Source: Bacteroidales bacterium (lineage in GTDB: Bacteria > Bacteroidota > Bacteroidia > Bacteroidales > Paludibacteraceae). From it: a stretch of 64,000 nt of DNA. The position numbers and the translations under genes were made by a program. Under the pieces are notes generated by a model, which saw only the letters and a list, made by a program, of their open reading frames with translations, was not told the origin of the DNA and ran no database searches. The DNA is taken from positions 1-64,000 of the forward strand of contig SUWZ01000012.1 in NCBI GenBank assembly GCA_015061185.1. The letters run 5' to 3'. Positions 59,613 to 64,000 of this stretch are shown here, piece after piece. Positions within the stretch are counted from its first letter, which is position 1. Every line of letters begins with the position of its first letter.

Positions 59613-59693
59613 TTATTTCTTCCAAGTCACTGATTTGCAATTTTGGAAAACGGTATCTCCGAATGATACATTGCTTTCAGAAATAGACTTCAC
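59613..59693 (-). pseudogene. 3'-end fragment of a second LRR-type gene
   Basis: The minus strand reads VKSISESNVSFGDTVFQNCKSVTWKK-stop. The last ten residues match the end of the intact LRR protein (FLNCKSVTWKK), and the DNA stays similar through the terminator and the palindromic repeat. The remainder of the gene is absent: the fragment abuts the xylanase stop codon at 59697. Confidence 0.75.
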
Positions 59694-59696
59694 AAA

Positions 59697-61478
59697 TCAC
59701 TCTCTAACAACTTTCTCGACAACGTTCTCATTTCCTTCACGCTTAAAAGAAACCAAATAAACCGTATCTTTCAAAGCCGATAGATCCAAGGTAGTCGGAC
59801 CGGTTGCTTCGCCCTTCAACAGAGAACGACCGGAGAGATCAAAAATCTCAAAACTAAAGTTTCCTTCGCAATAAAATTGCAACATACCATCCTTAGCAAT
59901 CTGAGAGAAACATCTCTTTTCAACATTAGATTCCACCAAATTTAAATCCGTTGTAATTTCCATTCCCTCAACAATTCTATCATAAGCAACTTTCGGTTTA
60001 TATTCACTGAAAAGCAACGGTTTTCCTTCTGCTCTCCAACTTGTTTCATCATTAGTACCCCAAACAGCTACTAAACTGATTTTTTCTTTATACTCGCGAT
60101 AGATATCAAACAAATCTTTGTACATCTGCGCTTGCTTATTAAAATCAGCACCATCCGCCAAGGTAATATCCAACTCTGTCACTTGTATATCGCAACCGAT
60201 AGAAGCAAATTTCTCCACAGCAGCACGATACAACGATGCAGAAGGGAAACTTGTACTAAGATGCGACTGCATTCCCACTCCATCGCAAAGACTTTGAGCA
60301 AACAAACTGCTAACTAAACTATAGATGGCATCACGCTTAGCATCGATATACTCATTGTAATCATTGTAATACAATTTGCACTGACGAGGAACATACTTAC
60401 GCGCATACTCAAAAGCTTTAAAAATAAATGAATTATCCCCATAAATCTCTGACCAACGAGAAGTTCCATCGGTTACGTAATTACTTCCCGGCTGACGCAA
60501 ATTACCATTATCCAGAAAAGCCTCATTTACAACGTCCCAAGCATAAATCTCCAAATTGGGAAATTCCGAGACAACCAACTCCACAACGTTTTTGATGTAA
60601 TTCTCCATACGTTGATTCATAATCTCTTTAGAGACAGAAGCCCCATTCGTTTGAAATCCCTCGTTAAAGAACCAATCAGGAGTTTGTGAATGCCATACAA
60701 AAACATGCCCTCTGATTGGCAAACCATTATCTTCGCAGAATTTCAATACAGCACGAGTAGAACCCGGCAATTTAACTTGAGGATTAATATTGTCCCCACT
60801 CTCTATACTTGCTTGTTGATCCAACAAACAATCGGGTTTTAACTCATTTCCGGGAGTAACACTATTAAAGTGATGCAAAATCAATTTTTTATTATTCATC
60901 GGAGTGATTTCACCTTGAGTGGCAGCAGTTCCGATTTTAAAATAGGAAGAAAAGTAATCTTTTAAAGGTGCTTCCGGATGCTCTACCAACTCTTCCACTA
61001 CCTCTTCGCAAGTAAAATCATCAAAAAAGAAACTCAATGTCTCGTTACTTGATTGCAAATAGGGCTTAACATCCACAACATCATCCGGTAAGATCATCTC
61101 CCCCTTCAACTCTGTCCAAGAGTAAGCATAAACCTCCTTTTGCTCCACGCAAGGGTAAGAGGCATTCCCGTTCTCCGAATATTGGAGACTTAAATTCATG
61201 TTAGCATTTTGAGTTACAAATACATAAACACTGAATTTATACTTTTTCCCACCTTGAAAATAAGAGCTGGATAATTCAGCACCATGCCAATTAGCAGTAC
61301 GTCCGGAGACAAAGAGAGATTGTTGGCCACCATGTTTTTGTTCAGAACTAAGAGTGATTTGACCATCACCACGACCCGACCAATCATCCGAGCCACTTTC
61401 AAAATCATAATTTAAACCTGCTGCACTTACAGAAACAAAAGAAGCGCAAACACATAGAAGTAATAATAGTTTTTTCAT
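59697..61478 (-). CDS. Secreted GH10 endo-xylanase with N-terminal CBM and T9SS C-terminal domain
   Basis: After the signal peptide (MKKLLLLLCVCASFVSVSA) come a carbohydrate-binding module of the CBM4/9/22 type (LNYDFESGSDDWSGRGDGQITLSSEQKHGGQQSLFVSGRTANWHG, to about residue 160) and a GH10 TIM barrel. The acid/base Glu is in WDVVNEAF (about residue 313) and the nucleophile in VTELDI (about 433). RGHVFVWHSQTPDWFF is also diagnostic. The last 70 residues (NVEKRCFSQIAKDGMLQFYCEGNFSFEIFDLSGRSLLKGE...) are a type A sorting domain. It should cleave xylan outside the cell. The promoter is at 61507-61514. Confidence 0.94.
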   Translation of the reverse strand: MKKLLLLLCVCASFVSVSAAGLNYDFESGSDDWSGRGDGQITLSSEQKHGGQQSLFVSGRTANWHGAELSSSYFQGGKKYKFSVYVFVTQNANMNLSLQYSENGNASYPCVEQKEVYAYSWTELKGEMILPDDVVDVKPYLQSSNETLSFFFDDFTCEEVVEELVEHPEAPLKDYFSSYFKIGTAATQGEITPMNNKKLILHHFNSVTPGNELKPDCLLDQQASIESGDNINPQVKLPGSTRAVLKFCEDNGLPIRGHVFVWHSQTPDWFFNEGFQTNGASVSKEIMNQRMENYIKNVVELVVSEFPNLEIYAWDVVNEAFLDNGNLRQPGSNYVTDGTSRWSEIYGDNSFIFKAFEYARKYVPRQCKLYYNDYNEYIDAKRDAIYSLVSSLFAQSLCDGVGMQSHLSTSFPSASLYRAAVEKFASIGCDIQVTELDITLADGADFNKQAQMYKDLFDIYREYKEKISLVAVWGTNDETSWRAEGKPLLFSEYKPKVAYDRIVEGMEITTDLNLVESNVEKRCFSQIAKDGMLQFYCEGNFSFEIFDLSGRSLLKGEATGPTTLDLSALKDTVYLVSFKREGNENVVEKVVRE

Positions 61479-61506
61479 TTTTATTGCATTTGATTGTTAA
61501 CAAAAA

Positions 61507-61514
61507 CAAAGATA
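61507..61514 (-). promoter_or_regulatory. Promoter -7 element of the xylanase gene
   Basis: The minus strand reads TATCTTTG, exact to TAnnTTTG, 29 bases before the ATG. Confidence 0.6.
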
Positions 61515-61609
61515 CAACAAAGAAATGAAAAAAAGAAAAGAAATCTGAAAAGTTACCTTAGGAGCGCAGGATAGATAGAAAAAAGAAGAGTAGCAATAAA
61601 AAGTAATTA

Positions 61610-61644
61610 GGTCAAGTTGATTTAAAATTCAAACCAACTTGACC
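61610..61644 (-). terminator. Terminator of aspD
   Basis: GGTCAAGTTG and CAACTTGACC form a perfect 10-bp stem, followed on the minus strand by a T-rich stretch. Confidence 0.75.
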
Positions 61645-61673
61645 CAATTTAACTATACACATCAGCGAACGAA

Positions 61674-63329
61674 TCAATGCAAAACAAGACACTTCTTCCA
61701 TGCCTCTGCGTACTCCGTCAATATTTGACGAATAGATTTTCCGATATGAGCGTAATCCTCCTCATTCAAGTTAGCCAAAGAGACTCTTACACTCCACTCA
61801 GGAGCATCAAATCCACCGCCATTAAGTACCACCAAGCTGGTTTCTCGAGCCAAACGAAAGACTATATCCAAAGGATTGTAATTCTCCTGAAGATACTCAA
61901 CAAACTCTTGTCCATAGAATTTTTTTGCCCATACCAACATATCAATTTCGCTATAATATCCGGCGCGAAGAGGATCCGGCAACAAAGTAAACCCAGCCTC
62001 TTCCCAAAGCACTTTCAACCGTTTTTCGATAATGGATAGCATTCGCTCTCTATACTTATTCTCTGTATCAACCAAGCTGAAAAGAGCAAAAAGAGACATT
62101 TGCATTTGCTGAGGCAAACTTAACCCTGCTGTATGATTTAGTGCCACCTGTCTGCTGTCTGCCACCATTCTGTCTATAAACTTCAAATCCTGAGGTCTCA
62201 TTGTTAAACTTCCGTAGCGATGAGCCAGACTCGATTTCCTTTTGGAAGGTAATTTTTTTATCAAATCATCAAAAATATTCTCTTCCCATAAAGCGATAAC
62301 TGCAGCTCGCCAACCGGTAGCTCCAAAATATTTGCTAAATGAATAGACCCCAATGGTGTTACGAGGGAGATCAGCCAAAAGAGACCTAAAATTGGGGATA
62401 TAAGTTGCGTAAACATCATCTGTCACAATCATTAAATTCGGATTACTTTTCGCCACAATATCCTTAAGTTGCTCCACGGTCTCCTTAGCCAGAGCATAAC
62501 TTGGCGGATTACTTGGGTTTATCACAAACAAGGCCTTGTATTTAGGGTCACGCAAAGCATCAATAGCCTCCTTTTCATACTGCCAGAGATGCAAACCATC
62601 TTGCGACATGCGTGAAGCCGGAATATGCAACACATCAAAACGATATCGTTCCAATTGCGGGATTTCTATGTAGGGTGTAAAGGCCGGTACCAACAAGGCA
62701 ATGCTATCACCGGGTTCCAACAAGAAATTCTGCATCAATGAATCGAAGATATAACACATAGCTGCTGTTCCCCCTTCGGTAGCGAATAATTTCAACGACC
62801 CTGCAGGCGGCTGATTATCGCATAACTCATGATTCAAATAATCTACCACTACTATTTCTGTATATTTCAAGATTCGATCAGGCACCGGATATTGGTCACC
62901 AATAACACTTTCTGCCCACTCATGAATCATCTCATCGGGGTCCGCAGCGTGTTCCATCAACATATACTTATAGGCAGATTTGAGGAAATCACATGCTGGA
63001 GCCTCCTTATTCTCCATTAAAAAAGTTTCGAAACGCCGAGCGATACCCTCTTTTTGAGGTAACCCTGCGAAACCTTCCGGAAGATTAAAAGTTCTTCTGC
63101 ACTCAGCCATGGCAAATTTGCCTAAGGTGAAAAATGCCTCTCTTGGGAGAGTAGCAATCCAGTTGGGATTTCCTCTACCTGCATTCAACATTGTTCTTGC
63201 AAAAGAGCGCAAACTAACTGTTGCCTGTTCAATCAAACGGTTTTTCAATTCAAATGGACTTAGCGATGATAAGAGTTGCTCTTGGTCCTTTGTCATAACA
63301 TTCTTTTCGTCATTCATTTTCATAAACAC
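61674..63329 (-). CDS. aspD: Aspartate 4-decarboxylase / aspartate aminotransferase AspD
   Basis: The 551-aa fold-type I PLP enzyme is longer than ordinary aspartate aminotransferases by an N-terminal helical extension (SPFELKNRLIEQA...) and an insert, as is AspD. The PLP lysine is in VYSFSKYFGATGWR (about residue 329). Other family marks are FVINPSNPPSYALA and LMIVTDDVYATYI. AspD converts aspartate to alanine plus CO2, consuming a proton. The next gene upstream encodes the aspartate/alanine exchanger AspT, so the two make a proton-motive cycle. Start codons at 63329 and 63323 are both possible. Confidence 0.92.
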   Translation of the reverse strand: MFMKMNDEKNVMTKDQEQLLSSLSPFELKNRLIEQATVSLRSFARTMLNAGRGNPNWIATLPREAFFTLGKFAMAECRRTFNLPEGFAGLPQKEGIARRFETFLMENKEAPACDFLKSAYKYMLMEHAADPDEMIHEWAESVIGDQYPVPDRILKYTEIVVVDYLNHELCDNQPPAGSLKLFATEGGTAAMCYIFDSLMQNFLLEPGDSIALLVPAFTPYIEIPQLERYRFDVLHIPASRMSQDGLHLWQYEKEAIDALRDPKYKALFVINPSNPPSYALAKETVEQLKDIVAKSNPNLMIVTDDVYATYIPNFRSLLADLPRNTIGVYSFSKYFGATGWRAAVIALWEENIFDDLIKKLPSKRKSSLAHRYGSLTMRPQDLKFIDRMVADSRQVALNHTAGLSLPQQMQMSLFALFSLVDTENKYRERMLSIIEKRLKVLWEEAGFTLLPDPLRAGYYSEIDMLVWAKKFYGQEFVEYLQENYNPLDIVFRLARETSLVVLNGGGFDAPEWSVRVSLANLNEEDYAHIGKSIRQILTEYAEAWKKCLVLH

Positions 63330-63422
63330 AATTATTTATCATTCATAGATTGAAAATCTTCTCGGCAAAATTTGTAGAAACTATCTTCAAAAATTCAACA
63401 TAATAAATTTATAGAACTCACC

Positions 63423-64000
63423 TTAACTACATAAAAGAACAATTACAACACCCCAGATAATCAACAAGGTATTCCCAATTGCGTAAGTTACAGTATAACC
63501 CAAGGCAGGTGTTTCGCTACCCACAGCCTCTTCCACAGCACCTAATGCCGCTGTAGTTGTTCTCGCACCGGCACAACAGCCCAAAGCTAAAGCCGGATGG
63601 AAATGGAATAAATATTTAGCCAGAAGGAGTCCGATAATCAAAGGCAACGTAGTGGCTATGGCTCCTATTAAAAACATCATAGGCCCAATCTCTGAGAATC
63701 CTTTGATAAAGCTCGGACCCGCTGTAATTCCTACAACAGCGATGAACATATTCAATCCAACATTATTTAAAACCCACAAAGAAGAGTCCGGAATATTACC
63801 AAAATTAGGATGATAAGAGCGAAACCAACCAAAAACCAACCCGGCAATCAAGGCACCTCCACTCGTACTTAAACTAATTGGCACTCCTCCGATTTTTACC
63901 GCCAAAGAGCCAACAATTCCTCCTAATAAAATACCAAGAGCGACAAAAACCATGTCAGTTACATTGCTCGCCCGATTGGCAACTCCCATACGCTTGGCAG
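63423..64000 (-). CDS. aspT: Aspartate:alanine antiporter AspT (5' end outside the window)
   Basis: This is the C-terminal half of an AAEx-family (YidE/YbjL-type) membrane antiporter. Several helices are visible ([106 protein letters not shown]). [11 protein letters not shown] and [15 protein letters not shown] are duplicated-domain signatures of the family. The frame is open to base 64000, so the first half lies beyond the window; the ATG in the ORF track is internal. It exchanges aspartate for alanine in concert with aspD. Confidence 0.9.
   Translation of the reverse strand, partial: AKRMGVANRASNVTDMVFVALGILLGGIVGSLAVKIGGVPISLSTSGGALIAGLVFGWFRSYHPNFGNIPDSSLWVLNNVGLNMFIAVVGITAGPSFIKGFSEIGPMMFLIGAIATTLPLIIGLLLAKYLFHFHPALALGCCAGARTTTAALGAVEEAVGSETPALGYTVTYAIGNTLLIIWGVVIVLLCS

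Noticed and set aside
1-64000. tRNA, rRNA or CRISPR array
   Set aside because: No cloverleaf with TTCRANNC loop, no rRNA segment and no regularly spaced repeat-spacer pattern was seen by eye. The tandem and palindromic repeats found are not CRISPR-like. A tRNAscan and CRISPR search would settle it.

Overview
The window looks like a chromosome segment of a Bacteroidales-type bacterium (phylum Bacteroidota). Four things support this: the division and cell-wall (dcw) gene order; many exact matches to the Bacteroidota sigma-ABfr promoter (TTG, about 19-21 bases, TAnnTTTG); secreted proteins with C-terminal domains of the type IX secretion (T9SS) kind; and the BspA-like leucine-rich repeat and DUF4353 protein families. 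The DNA is visibly AT-rich. I saw no rRNA, tRNA or CRISPR array.

Region 1 (1-15300, minus strand) is one uninterrupted dcw cluster: mraZ, rsmH, ftsL-like, ftsI, murE, mraY, murD, ftsW, murG, murC, ftsQ, ftsA, ftsZ, ending at an intrinsic terminator. A TATCTTTG promoter and two TGGGG boxes spaced like MraZ operators lie just upstream of mraZ. Region 2 (15300-18700) holds an acyltransferase pair resembling the GlsA/GlsB glycine-lipid enzymes, a ybaK deacylase and an outer-membrane barrel protein.

Region 3 (about 18840-32690) is an accessory island. It starts at a decapitated EamA transporter gene joined to a dense array of hairpins. It contains a DpnII-like (GATC) restriction-modification operon with an extra PUA/EVE-like plus PD-(D/E)XK nuclease gene inside it, a small duplicated Cys protein, a MATE-GNAT pair with a divergent AraC regulator, fragments of a permease, an AraC gene and an IS5-type element, a DUF3791-DUF3990-DUF3791-like operon, a 136-bp nested inverted repeat in front of a GIY-YIG-like gene, a secreted protein, and wrecks of a DUF4143 ATPase and an RHS protein.

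Region 4 (32690-39360) contains pheA and a DAHP synthase-chorismate mutase gene. They are preceded by a complete attenuator with a Phe/Tyr-rich leader peptide (MRNFNYTFFFFFYFYF...), an antiterminator and a terminator. An LD-carboxypeptidase, a lamin-tail-domain secreted protein and asd follow.

Region 5 (39360-64000) is rich in exported proteins: a paralogous pair of unknown function, a GH16 glucanase, a GH10 xylanase, and three two-gene modules. In each module a small secreted protein with a sorting-domain-like C-terminus is followed by a large surface-type protein that lacks one. Interspersed are two AAA ATPase genes, ilvE, a VWA/coiled-coil/DUF3883 protein, glnS, aspD and the 5'-truncated aspT. 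Short palindromic repeats, including two MITE-like elements sharing terminal repeats with the IS5 remnant, are scattered through this part.
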